A DNA stretch of 64,000 bases. It comes from Tritrichomonas musculus. Its lineage: Eukaryota; Parabasalia; Tritrichomonadida; Tritrichomonadidae. The notes under the pieces were generated by a model that did no database searches, was not told where the DNA came from, and was given only the letters and a program-made list of their open reading frames with translations. This document shows, in pieces, positions 27,100 through 38,078 of the stretch. Position 1 is the stretch's first letter; each line of letters begins with the position of its first letter. The position numbers and the translations under genes were made by a program. The DNA lies in contig JAPFFF010000008.1 of assembly GCA_039105265.1 (NCBI GenBank), positions 4,526,001-4,590,000 of the forward strand, written 5' to 3'.

Positions 27100-30040
27100 T
27101 AACTATATCTGATCTGAGGAGTTTCAAATTATCTGGTTGCAATAAATTTCATCTACTTCTGACAACATCTTAATGTATTCAAGGATAATAAATGAAGTCT
27201 GTTATGTCTTTTGGTGTATTGAAGATACTTTGAATTTGTACCAGAACGTTCAAAATGATTGAAGTCTTCTGTCCAATTGAAAAATCATTGTGACTGAACA
27301 TTTGATTCTTTTTCAACATTTCATAAGAGCTTTTAGCTTTCATTGATACTCTTAACTTTTCCAACTTCGCAACATATCTCTGATCTATGGTATTGATAAA
27401 CCGCCATCCTTCCATGAACCATACTTTAAGTAAGAGTGTAGCATGCTAGAGGGATGATTCCACCAACGGCTTTATTGATTAGAGAGCTGATCATGCTGTC
27501 AAGCTTCTTAATGTGTTTAATTATAAGTTGTCCATTCACAATGATAAAGTCAAGAGAATGAAAATTTAATTAGATAATGAATCAAATGGGTAATGAGAAT
27601 TGAAGATTTTATTCAATTTCACTGAGGTTTTGAGCATGATTTCGCTTGATGTTTTAACTTTACTTGATTTTTTTGCAGCAATGGGGACTCCAAGTTAGCA
27701 TAAAAATTCTTCAAGACTGACATATGGGACATCTTCACAGACAATATTAAAGTTATATCTCAAACCTTGTCTAACATTGTAAATGTAACCATATCCATAA
27801 GAGCATGATTTCGCAGTAGCTAATTACAATACATTTCACCAACTCTTAGAATGTTAATCATTCCTGGTTCAGTTTTAGAGATCAATATTATATGGTCAGC
27901 ATAAGCCAGTATATTTAAAGTAACTTCTCCCTTGTTTGATCTTAATCAATAAGAGTCATTTTTGTTAGCTTCAGAAATTGATAAGAGAGGGGAAACTGGG
28001 CATCCTTGCCTCGTTCCTTTTTAGATCTCGATATCATTTGAGGTCAATTTATCAGTCACAAATTGGAAGTCAAGGTCTGTGATATACAGACCGTGATCGT
28101 TTCTTATGGCCTCATAAAACAATTAGGAAACGATTGAAGAATTGTTGCTGCAATCGTTTGTAGCTTTAATAAATACTCTTGGAAATGGGAATAAATGTTA
28201 ATTCTTTCGTTGAATGTAATAATTGCTTTTGCCCAAGTACAGCTAAAGATACGATATTATTAGGTTTGTTTGGACATGTTCCTCCTAGTGATAGATTTCT
28301 TCAAGCTTTGAGGAACATGACCAATTTTCATGTTAATTTTCATAATGTTTTATGAGGATTATCAGCATTTCAGTTTCTTAATCTATTAGTCTGACAATGC
28401 TGATTTTTCAAATTCATCTCCTCTTTGACGAGTTCGCTATTTTTCGTTTGCGACCATTCTCCGAACGTTTTAGCTCTATCTCCTTGATAATTGAGTTCAT
28501 CCAAAACATCAGTATAGTAAGCTATACCAAACAAATTAATACAATCAATCTTTGGCAGAGGAGCAAACCTTCTAGTGATATTCCCTTGAATTTTAACAAA
28601 CTCTACTTCATCCATCAATAAGCTCAGGGCGATTGATTGAATGTTAGCAATTCTATCATTGCGTTTGTTGAACCATATCAGGTCGTAAGTTTTACTGCAA
28701 AGTGGAGACTTAAATGATTATAACCATGTAATAGAATACCTTCACCATCAAAGAATTCTTTTAGTCCATTCGTGACTTATTTTCTCTTTTATTTATCAAG
28801 CTTTGGTAATCCAACAAGTTTAGCATCATTAAAGAAAATATTTTGAGGACCATTTAAGATAATTACATGGTCTTCATTGTCTGATAGCACTTAATCATAT
28901 TTGAATCTTTTGGATGCGAAATTGTAAGATGTGGAGAATAAAATTTATAAGCAACAATCTTAGAAAGAACAATATTAAATAGATGAAATGACCTATCAAG
29001 TACATCAGAGTTGCCGTGATTATCATATAATATTTCAGAGCAAGCATTATCAATTAACTTCTTACCTTCATCTAAATTTATAGGTTTACGCAGCTCATCA
29101 AACAAATGGGCAATTCGATTTTTCTTTACAGATGCATTTTCTAATGTGCTTGAAAAAAAAATTTCACAGAAGAAACTTAATCAATCAGAGAATTATGATG
29201 ATGATATTTTGCCGCATTTCTTTCATCTTAACTATGAACTTCACACCCTTTAAGAAGTTCGAATAAACATGTCAAACGATTACAAAAGTAAGTGAAAGCT
29301 TTGACGGTGCCCTAGAAAGGACCATATTGGCTACTCATTATCTCATACAAAAAATGATTTCTATCCTTTTTTGCCCCATATGACTATGGAGTTCTTCATA
29401 TGAATCAGCTACAAAAGTGCACACTGAAACTCTACAGATATGTTTAAATGTTTAAAAACATCAGATGAACCATCTGCATTAACAAAAAGACATTAAATCT
29501 GCCTGTTTGATAAGTGTCTTAAATAGCATAGAAGTTGATCTATTGTAAAATGAATGAGATTTGCAAAGAATGAGAGAAAAATAGTATTAGGGTTAATTAC
29601 TTCATTACATATTAAACAACAATCTCCATTGGTGAAAGGTGGCCAACAACGAGTAGGAGTTGTTCAAAGTATAATGGAAATGTTACCTTCATTGCCAATT
29701 TCGGCCTCATTGACTGTGTTATTAATAGGACCAAACTCTTCTTGAAAAATATTGATTAACTCTTTTAAATGTGCATCTTCTGATTCAAATGCAAGAGAAA
29801 GGAAGTTAGTAAAGATATCATCATTAACTTTGCAATTGCTAGATGCACCATTATTAAATACTTTATTGAGGTCTGTGAAATCGTTGGACTACATAGAAGC
29901 CATTTCGGCATAATTTGAAAATATATCGTTATACCCAAATATTGGGGTTAATGATATGGGGAATTGAGGGATAATATTTTGATTCTACAAGAATTTTGAG
30001 GTTGAATTGAAGGTATATTATGATTTTCTATATAAAAATT
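27100..30040 (-). mobile_element. Decayed non-LTR (LINE-type) retroelement
   Basis: On the minus strand, pieces of one long reverse transcriptase protein are spread over about 2.9 kb. In order from high to low coordinate: a coding-like N-terminal part at about 29,950-29,700, a Cys-rich stretch (CWPPFTNGDCCLICNEV) near 29,640, further fragments at 29,105-28,370, the RT signature GTRQGCPVSPLL near 28,000, the polymerase box (LAYADH-type) near 27,900, and a post-RT region (LDSMISSLINKAVGGIIPLA) near 27,480-27,400. The RQGCPxSPLL form and the conserved KAVGGI...P segment after the RT are typical of LINE-like elements and not of LTR elements. The copy carries many breaks and cannot encode a working protein. 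Its 5' end lies about 60 bp from the 3' end of a tRNA-Phe gene. Confidence 0.65.
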
Positions 30041-30089
30041 AAAATTTATAGAAAAAGTTTGATTTTGAGTAGAATTAATTAGAAGGCTC

Positions 30090-30097
30090 AAAAAAAA
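30090..30097 (-). terminator. RNA polymerase III terminator of the tRNA gene
   Basis: A run of eight T on the minus strand, starting four bases after the tRNA's discriminator base. This is the usual pol III stop. Confidence 0.75.
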
Positions 30098-30100
30098 GTT

Positions 30101-30173
30101 TGGGACTTCGCGGACTCGAACCACGTACCTTACGATCTTCAGTCGTACGCTCTCCCAGGTGAGCTAAAGTCCA
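30101..30173 (-). tRNA. tRNA-Phe (GAA)
   Basis: Minus strand, 73 nt, no intron. Parts in order: acceptor TGGACTT, T8 A9, D stem GCTC/GAGC with loop ACCTGGGA, anticodon stem TACGA/TCGTA with loop CTGAAGA (anticodon GAA, Phe), variable loop AGGTA, T stem CGTGG/CCGCG with loop TTCGAGT, acceptor AAGTCCC, discriminator A73. A box (TAGCTCACCTGG) and B box (GGTTCGAGTCC) are intact, so the gene should be transcribed. The first acceptor pair is T1 opposite C72, a mismatch where eukaryotic tRNA-Phe normally has a G-C pair. The CCA end is not encoded. A T8 terminator follows. Confidence 0.93.
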
Positions 30174-30638
30174 GCTGATTAAATAAATCATTTCTTAATA
30201 TATAATATAATTAAATTCAATTCCTAATTATTTTATGGATTCAATTTAAAAATTATTTTTAAGAGGTAACCTTTCAACGACAAATTAAATTATTTTATTT
30301 CGTTAGGTAATGAATTATTGAGCCTTGGTATGGATTTTCTCTCTTTCAAAAAAATTGAATTTTTTTTTAATAAAAATATTAAATAAGTATGAAAATAAAA
30401 TAAAATAAAAATGAAAAAAGAAAGAAAGAGTATACATACCAAAACAGATATATTGCATAAACGATAATTATTCGTGAATGTTTTTCTTTCAAAATATCAA
30501 GGTTAAAAGAAAAGCGTACACGAATAATAATAAAAAAAGAATTTCTCAAATTAATCTCAAATAGCTCAACAATACTCAACATTTCATATCCTACCTGTAT
30601 AGCTCTCTCAGGTTGAGCTTCAATGGCTTAAACTTATT
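30174..30638. other. 5' flank of the tRNA and 3' flank of the Myb gene
   Basis: About 465 bp of AT-rich sequence. I see no gene or clear signal. Confidence 0.5.
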
Positions 30639-31199
30639 TTAATAATTATCATAAATCTTGTCAATCTCATTAACTCGAATTTTGTTCAAACAATTGTATT
30701 CGTGCGATTCATTTGAATCAAAAAATGAGAAAAAATGGTCAGGAGAGTCATCAAATGGTAATTCTTTATCTTGAGGTTTACTTTCTACTTTTTTTTTAGA
30801 TTTCTCCTCATTAGTAGGTGCTTCATAAGGAGGAAACTTTTTCTCCTTATTTATATGCTTATGCCACCTATTTTTAACATTATTCCCGCTCCTTCCGACA
30901 AGGAAAGACGAAATGGTGACCCATCTTGGGCCAATTTCAAGATATTTCTCTATAATAATATCATCTTCTTCCTTTGTCCATGGTTTCTTCTCAATATAAT
31001 TTTTTAAAGTAGCATTATATCTGTCCCGGCATTGCCTGGCCGTCCTGCCTGGCATCTGTTTTGCAACATCTTCCCAATTGACAAGATTAGGAATGTTGCA
31101 TAATTCTTTTAATTTTGCATCTTCATCTGGTGTAAATCGTTTGCGGCACGTACTCCGCAAAGAAAATGGAGGTGGGAAAAGGTAGTTGGAAAAGATCAT
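30639..31199 (-). CDS. R2R3 Myb-like DNA-binding protein
   Basis: A 186-residue protein with two Myb repeats. R2 spans residues 20-67 (RFTPDEDAKLKEL...NWEDVAKQMPGRTARQCRDRY), with Phe22 in the position of the first Trp and Trp42 retained. R3 spans 71-116 (KPWTKEEDDIIIEKYLEIG, RWVTISSFLVGRSGNNVKNRW), all expected Trp positions filled. A short basic linker (KEKKFPPYEAP...KSKKKVES) and an acidic tail follow. Small two-repeat Mybs like this are the main expanded transcription factor family in Trichomonas, binding AACGG/TAACG-type sites near promoters. AACGG-type words occur in several intergenic regions of this window (see findings). Nuclear location is inferred. Confidence 0.92.
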   Translation of the reverse strand: MIFSNYLFPPPFSLRSTCRKRFTPDEDAKLKELCNIPNLVNWEDVAKQMPGRTARQCRDRYNATLKNYIEKKPWTKEEDDIIIEKYLEIGPRWVTISSFLVGRSGNNVKNRWHKHINKEKKFPPYEAPTNEEKSKKKVESKPQDKELPFDDSPDHFFSFFDSNESHEYNCLNKIRVNEIDKIYDNY

Positions 31200-32913
31200 G
31201 CGCTCAGAAAAAAAGTAATGATATGAGCAAAGAAAAGTTTTATTTTTTAAATGATTATTTTATAAATTTCATTAAATTGAATGGAAATTAACGTTTTTTT
31301 AACTCAAAGAATAAATTCGCCTTTCAATAAAAAAACTCAAAATTAAGATGCAATTTAAAAAAAAAAAAAATGATTTAAAATGATTTGAATGAATTATTCT
31401 TTTATAATACATCAACACTTCTTGTTTATATTGAACTTTAATTATAATTGCTTTTTAGAATAAAAAACAACTGCCATATGGGGATCAAGTTTTGTTCAAA
31501 GTTTATTTTATGATAATATTTAAATTCATCGGGAAATAATGTTTTAAATGTCTTGCATTTAATAATATAATATATTAAGTAATAATAATTATTAAGATCA
31601 TGTTTAAAAACATTTTTTAATAAATATGAATCAAGATAATCTCTTTAGGTCAAAGAAATATTTTCAATTTATTATGAATTTTTATGCAATAGAGAGTTTA
31701 ATCGAAAAAAATACTAACAATGATTAAAATAAACCGTTTTTTTGAATCAAAGCAAAATTGTGATTTATCCTTATTTTACATTTTTGGAAAATTGGTATAA
31801 TTCTTTATTTTATTTATTACACAATCTTTATGTATATTGCTATTGGAAGAAAAACAAAATCCTTTTTTTATGATAAAATATTTTAAAAATATAAATCAAA
31901 TTGAAAGTGCCAAAACAATGATATTTGATTTGTATTCCATTTTAAATACTTTGGCGAAACTACTCCATTAATTATATGTAAAAAATTTTTTTATTATGGA
32001 AATATCTAATTTAAGGAAATAAAATTAAAATCATTGAAAAAAATCTTTTATTTAATCTTGTAACATAATAATACCTGAATTTTAGATATACAATATATCT
32101 TAGATAAATAATATAAAATTTTTTAAATATATTGCCAATATTATTCAATTTTGTTCATGTACAATTAATATATGCCCACCAAATCATATTAAAAATAGCT
32201 TGATCTTAAAGAATCCAAATTTATATTCAATTATTTTTTCTTTTTAAATAATGCAAATTCATATCAAATCTATTTTACTTACCTTTCCATTTAAAATTGC
32301 TATGCATGATATATAAAAATTATAAAATTTATTATAAATATTCTTATGATTAATTTTTTTTATGTGAAATTTATTCCAAAAAATAAAAGAGAAAAACAAG
32401 CCATCATCATCTAATAATAATAATAATTAAAAATAGATTTTCAAAATTTTTAAAACATCAAATTTTGAATTATGTATAATATCATTATATTGAATTTTTT
32501 CAATATATATCAAATTTAGATATTAACCTCATTCAATATTTTTAACCTCATTCAAATAACAATTTTGAAATCTTATGATTGCATTTTTTACTTATTTTAA
32601 GATAATATTAAAACTTGAAGCTTATGATTCAGGATACTATATAGTATAACAAAAAAAAGCAAATATCCATTTTACTTTATTTTCGTTTTAATACCAAAAA
32701 CTATCAATTTTTATATCGCTAAATCAAAACTTTGTTTTGGATTGATTTTTTAATAGATTCGAGCATTCATTGACTAGGAAACATTTTTATTTAAATAAAA
32801 TTTCACATTTTTATTATTATTTTTTTAAAAACTTCATATAATCTTGTCATACACTAACAATCAGAGTAAAAAGTAAAGGAAAATATTTTAAATTTTAATT
32901 TTAATATTATTAT
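31200..32913. other. Gene-free AT-rich DNA, 1.7 kb
   Basis: The 5' flank of the Myb gene and 3' flank of the WDR35-A gene. It is very AT-rich with many A or T runs. I see no protein, RNA or element that can be supported. Confidence 0.6.
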
Positions 32914-35900
32914 TTATGCAGAAACTGGGTGGTGACATAATGGACAAACACTTAAATCTTCAGCAAGATCAATTTGAACATAATGCCTACAGAATTTGCA
33001 TTCCCAGTAAGATTGATCTAGAATAAGAGATCCTGTTTTCACACAAACTTTCATTCTTGTACCGCATTCTGGACATTGACTCTGAAACATTGAAACCTTA
33101 GAATTACATTTCATGCATGGTACTGAATTAACCATCTGAGGGTCTTGGGGAGGATTTTTAAGGAATATATCGATAGCCAAATCCGAGAATCTATTTCTTT
33201 TTTCTTCTGAATAATCATCAAAATGTTCAAGGGTAGTCATAGCCCTTGAGCATTGACCATAATGCCTTGTTTTCATTCCGCATACGGCAAGTAAAGCAGC
33301 TGCTTTATCTTCACCAATAATATCTGCATAATCATCAAAAACACGACAAGCGCAGAAAAGTGCTTCCATCCACTTGTGGCTATTTATATATCTGTGACCA
33401 AGAAGATAAAAATGAACAGCTTCGGCTTTTCTCCAAATTGAGTCCAACAATCCACTTGTTGAAGCTTCATCTTCTTTCATTAAACCATCAAGCCTTTCTG
33501 CAGCTGTAACAGAGCCATCGAAAGCTCCTTTTCGATGCTTCTCTAGTTGTAAACCTGCAAATACAAAACACATCTTTGCTGACAAATAATCAACTTCATC
33601 TTTCAAGATGCTGTCGCCTTCTCTTTCCATGAGCTTGGCTGCTTCAACACCAAGTCCAGCACGTGCATAAAAATCAATAGCAGCAGCTGTTTGCCCATTT
33701 TCAATGAGTTGCGATGCATATTGATTCATTCTAATTCGAATTTCTTCTGTTTTTCCTTTTCCAGCAAGCTTTAATGCTGGCTTCCAATGGTTAAGTCGAG
33801 CACAGGCATCAATGGCTGAAGCTGGATCATTGGCATTTGTAAATGCTGTGACTGCTGCATCAACAGCTCCAATAGATACAAACATACGACCTAAAACTGG
33901 CAACAATGGCGAAGTGCTAGGAAGTTTGTTCATTAAACGTTCCAAATTTGGAAAATCGTCTGATAGATAAAGACAAGTTGCATATTTGGCTTCGTCACCA
34001 GCATATGAATAATGTTCAGCAGCACTTGTCCATTCCGCAGCTTCTGCATGCTGATCACCGACATTTGAATATGCTTTTGCTTTAGATTCATCATTTCCAA
34101 CGCTATTTGGTCCAATAATATCAATAACTCTTTCGAAATCTCCGATACTAGCACGCATCTCAATTGCAAGATCAAGTCTATCCATTGAGTTGTAGATTGA
34201 CTGTGCTTCATCAAATCTTCCGAGATAAGAAAGAACTTGGGCTCTTTGAATGTTTGCATCTTTTAATAATCTAATCCTCTTCAAAAATTGAAGGCCTCTA
34301 TAATTTGTCGTTTCGAGATAGCATTTTTCAGCTAATGTAAAGTTCATCTCAGACATAAATGTTTCAGCAAGTTCATCCCATAATTTGTTCTTCTTTTGCT
34401 CTTTAGCGTAATTAAGAATGTCATCTATAGAAACGGCTGGCCTATCTTGAAGCTTTATTCGTAGTTCACGAAGAACCTTTGTTGGATATGATCTGAAAAG
34501 ACGTTTTCCTGGATTGATTGGATCTTGCATTAAACGAATTAAATCGACACAAAGGATTTCAAGATCAGAAAATTGAGCAATATGAGAAAGAGATTGAAGT
34601 GGTTCTTCTGGTTCAAGATCATTGTAAACAAATAATTTCTGCCTTTCGCTTGCTGCAAACTGGTTTGGTGTATCTTGTGACCATGCAGCATTCCAAACTT
34701 CTCGACGTGCTGGGCCAACAATTTTTTGTTCCTCTGTATTGAAAAATTGAAGAGTACCGGAACTATCAGTCAAAGCAAGTGTTAGACCATCCGATGACGA
34801 TGTAATTGATTCTGTTGGAATTCCTACCGAATAACGATTAACTTCTGCTAATGATGGTATATCAAGAGTAATAACATTGTTGGAAACGCCAAGATAAACA
34901 AGTTTTTCACGAAGGTGTAATGCAGTTATATTTTCGTTGAAGTTAATTGTTTGTGGAGAATCTTCTTCTTCATATCTCCATGCTGATATTTGATTTGGTG
35001 AACAAATTGCAATTGTTTTACCATAAACTGCAATACTAGTAGGAACATATGGGATATTTGATGTTGCGATTGAAACTCCTATTGTGTCTGTAACATATAT
35101 AATTGAATCATCAAATTGGCCTTTTGCAGCAATTGCAAAAACGCCAGAATGCCCAGAAACTGCAATAACATCTGCAATTGTGTGAACACGTTTATCATCA
35201 GTTTTATAGTTATAATAAATGACTGTGAAATCGTTTGAATCTGATGAGTTATACGCATAAAGAAGGGTGTTTTTGGTGAATGCCCATATAAATGTAGGAA
35301 TAATTTGAGCCAAGCAGAAGAGGTTTTCAATTGATAATGCAATCATTGTATCGTTTGGATCTAAGCTCATTGAATTAATTCTTGTTCCTGAAACATCAAG
35401 TTCACGAATTGCATCTCCTTTTGAATTGAAAAATATAACACTGCAGTGCTCATTTGGTTTAACACCAGCAACAGCAAATGAAGTTCCGGACTTAAACCAT
35501 GTGGCAGATGTAAGTTCTAATTCGCATGTGATTACTATTGGTTGCGTATCTTGTTCATTACGCATCAATTGAATTTGACCACCTTGATATGCAATAAGAA
35601 GGCCATATTGAGATCTACGATGCCATTCAAGTGAAACGAGTTTGGGTTCTGTATTTGAATTTGCAAGGCAAGGCATTGGAACTGTTCCTGTTTCAACACC
35701 TCTTGGATCGAGAATCATGATTTCTCCGAAAGAAGTTCCACATAAGAGATTTCCGCCGTGAAGAGTCCATTCAACAAAATCAATGGGCTGACGCATTGAA
35801 TTGGACCACGATAATTCACCCGATGGGCTAACGCAGGCAACGGTTGAATCAGCATAAGCGATTGCTGTCAATTCGGATCTCTTATTCCAGCGAATTGAAC

Positions 35901-36249
35901 GAACAGGCGAAGAAACTGAGCTGTTAGTAAGACAATGTTTCCATGTTTTTCCGGGATGATTCCAGAAAGCAACCCTTCCTGAAGAATCACCAGATGATAA
36001 GAATTGTCCGTTATCACTCCATGTAAGAGCTGTAATTGTTTTCTTATGATATTCAATTGGTTGAACGCTTTCGAGAGATGAAGAGCCGGGTTGTTCACGC
36101 GAAGGATTAACATAATATAAATTAACTGTTCCATTGTGATAACCGCATGCAAGAATTCGATTCATTTTATTCCATGCAATCACAGTCATTGGATTGTCCG
36201 CGGCGGACTTCATCCTTTTGGATATAAAAACTCGGAACTTCGAAGACAT
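32914..36249 (-). CDS. Intraflagellar transport protein IFT121/WDR35, paralogue A
   Basis: An 1111-residue IFT-A complex subunit, used for retrograde transport and for entry of membrane cargo into flagella. Residues 1-300 and about 300-570 form two WD40 propellers (TVIAWNKMNRILACGYHNGTV; TITALTWSDNGQFLSSGDSSG; RREVWNAAWSQDTPNQFAAS), then EPEEPLQSLSHIAQFSDLEI, which matches human WDR35. TPR-like helices follow (KLWDELAETFMSEMNFTLAE; ACARLNHWKPALKLA). The C terminus has zinc-ribbon cysteines, CMKCNSKV...CPECGTR and CKFCRHY...CPLCHHPV, as in WDR35. The start matches the family (MSSKFRVFISKRM against MFFYLSKKI). Length is slightly below the human 1181. It is one of two copies in this window; the other at 47692 is more like the animal protein at the HLNQW motif. 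Confidence 0.92.
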   Translation of the reverse strand: MSSKFRVFISKRMKSAADNPMTVIAWNKMNRILACGYHNGTVNLYYVNPSREQPGSSSLESVQPIEYHKKTITALTWSDNGQFLSSGDSSGRVAFWNHPGKTWKHCLTNSSVSSPVRSIRWNKRSELTAIAYADSTVACVSPSGELSWSNSMRQPIDFVEWTLHGGNLLCGTSFGEIMILDPRGVETGTVPMPCLANSNTEPKLVSLEWHRRSQYGLLIAYQGGQIQLMRNEQDTQPIVITCELELTSATWFKSGTSFAVAGVKPNEHCSVIFFNSKGDAIRELDVSGTRINSMSLDPNDTMIALSIENLFCLAQIIPTFIWAFTKNTLLYAYNSSDSNDFTVIYYNYKTDDKRVHTIADVIAVSGHSGVFAIAAKGQFDDSIIYVTDTIGVSIATSNIPYVPTSIAVYGKTIAICSPNQISAWRYEEEDSPQTINFNENITALHLREKLVYLGVSNNVITLDIPSLAEVNRYSVGIPTESITSSSDGLTLALTDSSGTLQFFNTEEQKIVGPARREVWNAAWSQDTPNQFAASERQKLFVYNDLEPEEPLQSLSHIAQFSDLEILCVDLIRLMQDPINPGKRLFRSYPTKVLRELRIKLQDRPAVSIDDILNYAKEQKKNKLWDELAETFMSEMNFTLAEKCYLETTNYRGLQFLKRIRLLKDANIQRAQVLSYLGRFDEAQSIYNSMDRLDLAIEMRASIGDFERVIDIIGPNSVGNDESKAKAYSNVGDQHAEAAEWTSAAEHYSYAGDEAKYATCLYLSDDFPNLERLMNKLPSTSPLLPVLGRMFVSIGAVDAAVTAFTNANDPASAIDACARLNHWKPALKLAGKGKTEEIRIRMNQYASQLIENGQTAAAIDFYARAGLGVEAAKLMEREGDSILKDEVDYLSAKMCFVFAGLQLEKHRKGAFDGSVTAAERLDGLMKEDEASTSGLLDSIWRKAEAVHFYLLGHRYINSHKWMEALFCACRVFDDYADIIGEDKAAALLAVCGMKTRHYGQCSRAMTTLEHFDDYSEEKRNRFSDLAIDIFLKNPPQDPQMVNSVPCMKCNSKVSMFQSQCPECGTRMKVCVKTGSLILDQSYWECKFCRHYVQIDLAEDLSVCPLCHHPVSA

Positions 36250-36632
36250 TCGTTTATTTATGCCTTTCTAAAACGATAGACCTTTTTGATGAAGAACGTT
36301 TAATAATTTCATTAATTAACAAACTTCATTTCAGAACGTTTTTGGTCATATAAACATCAAATATTGGCCTTTACGATGAAATTTCAAAATTAAATATAAA
36401 TTTGGTCGATTAAAGAAATAAAAAAAACGTTTTTTCTAATAACGAGATTTTATGATTTTGAAATTTTCTTGTGAAATTCAAGACTTGAATTTCCCTTTCT
36501 CATTAATGTTTGATAATATGCATTAATAAATGAAAAAGAAATCTGTTAAATTAGATAATTTATTTTAAAAAACATTAATAACTGAATATAAGTGTCAATA
36601 TATTCGAATTAGTTGATCAAATAATTGAAATT
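36250..36632. promoter_or_regulatory. 5' flank of WDR35-A
   Basis: About 380 bp between two minus-strand genes. It contains two AACGTTT words (near 36,296 and 36,335) but no clear TCAYW initiator near the ATG. No gene is visible. Confidence 0.35.
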
Positions 36633-37781
36633 TTATATTTCAGAGTGCCTTGCAATTAAATTATTTTCTTTAATTGCTTTGAAAAGTTCGTCAACCTTCA
36701 GTTTGATTTTAATAATTACATCTCCATCTTTTGAAATTAATTTAATGCCTTTTTCGTCCTTTGTTACTTTTTTAACATTCGCTAAACTAATATCTTTTTT
36801 CAAAACAAAGTACTTTTTTCTAGAAAGTAACTCTGTCTTCTGCTGTACAATTAGCAATCGATCTGTTAAAACGTGTATAAGCATATTGTCATTTGAAAGT
36901 TGCCATGTGCCAACAAAAGATCGACGAATTACTCTTAGAGGAGGGCATCCTCTAATTTTTCTCTCGAGTTTGAGTAAAGCAAGAATTCTATCACCTTCGT
37001 CAAGTTGTGTTTGAGCCTTATCATGGGTTGGACGAAACTTTTCAATAATTTCTTTTAAGTATGCATAATCTTCATGCCATTCTGGTGTGTTTTTAATTAT
37101 CTCTTCAAGTGATGTTTGATACTTCACTAATCTTTCAAGAGGCATTCTAAAAATCCCTTTAAACGTTGTGTCTGTTCTTCTTTCAACTGATTGGATTTTC
37201 TTTTTGAAATTCTTGTCTGAATGGTAAAGATCGTTGAATTTTAGTAAAGCTTTCAAATAATTATCAACATATGGATCGAGAAGCAATAAATAATCGTATG
37301 CATCTAAGAATGTCTTTCCAATTACTGTATCATTCGGACCAAACTTCGAATCTTCTTTTGCAGTAACATAAACACGAACTGATGTATCAATAAGAACACT
37401 AAAATCTGTTCCAAAGAAAAGAACTAAGGTATCTTTGTCAACAATAGGGCTCAGTGCAGGATTGTAATAATCGGCAAATATATCTAGCTTGTCTTGATAT
37501 AGTTTCTCTGTGACTATAATTTCATTGATTAATTGTTCGCGACGTCGAGCAAGATTAAATGGAATTTCAATATTCTCCTCTTCTTTCTTTTGATCGGCTT
37601 CTGGTGCTTTTGCTTCAATTTTTTTAACAGGGTGTGGCAAACCAAATACAAAATATTTGAAAAAGAAACGAAGTTGATTAAAAACAAAAAATATTGGATA
37701 AATAACTGATTGCGAAATTAAGCAAAGCGAGTTAATAATCAAACGCTGGAAAGAACTAATGTGTCTCAAAAAAGGTATCAT
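36633..37781 (-). CDS. Rho guanine nucleotide exchange factor (DH-PH) with hydrophobic N terminus
   Basis: A 382-residue protein. The Dbl-homology domain covers about residues 80-265: RREQLINEIIVTEKLYQDKLDIF is the typical CR1 and FRMPLERLVKYQTSLEEIIKNTP is CR3, containing the P-x-x-R-L-x-x-Y core. A PH-like domain follows at about 285-375 (GTWQLSNDNMLIHVLTDRLLIVQQK...KLISKDGDVIIKIKL). The family activates Rac/Rho GTPases that drive actin. The first 50 residues are strongly hydrophobic (ISSFQRLIINSLCLISQSVI and IFFVFNQLRFFFKYFVFG), suggesting membrane attachment, uncommon for DH-PH proteins. Its ATG is at 37779-37781; TCATA and TCACA words lie within about 20 bp upstream. It is on the same strand as the CARMIL-like gene next to it. 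Confidence 0.85.
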   Translation of the reverse strand: MIPFLRHISSFQRLIINSLCLISQSVIYPIFFVFNQLRFFFKYFVFGLPHPVKKIEAKAPEADQKKEEENIEIPFNLARRREQLINEIIVTEKLYQDKLDIFADYYNPALSPIVDKDTLVLFFGTDFSVLIDTSVRVYVTAKEDSKFGPNDTVIGKTFLDAYDYLLLLDPYVDNYLKALLKFNDLYHSDKNFKKKIQSVERRTDTTFKGIFRMPLERLVKYQTSLEEIIKNTPEWHEDYAYLKEIIEKFRPTHDKAQTQLDEGDRILALLKLERKIRGCPPLRVIRRSFVGTWQLSNDNMLIHVLTDRLLIVQQKTELLSRKKYFVLKKDISLANVKKVTKDEKGIKLISKDGDVIIKIKLKVDELFKAIKENNLIARHSEI

Positions 37782-38078
37782 TAAATTTTGAAATGTGATA
37801 TGAAATAATCAAATTCTTCATTAATTCCCATTAGCTAAAAAATCTACAAATGAGTAGACTTCAATCTAAGAGCATAAAAAAAAGTAAGATTAAAATTTCA
37901 TCGCTAATATTCGATGAAGATAGAATTTTTGAATTCAAAGAAATGATTAAAATTAGGTGATTTTTAAAGAAAAAAAGAAATAAGGAATGTTATTTTAACG
38001 AGAATTTTTTAATGACTTAAAAATTTAATGTGGGGATTTTAGTAATTACACGAAAAATTAGACGCAATAATTTTTGAA

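Noticed and set aside
30379-30582. Minus-strand frame of 67 codons upstream of the tRNA
   Set aside because: Phe/Ile-rich reading of A/T tracts, no convincing start context or domain.
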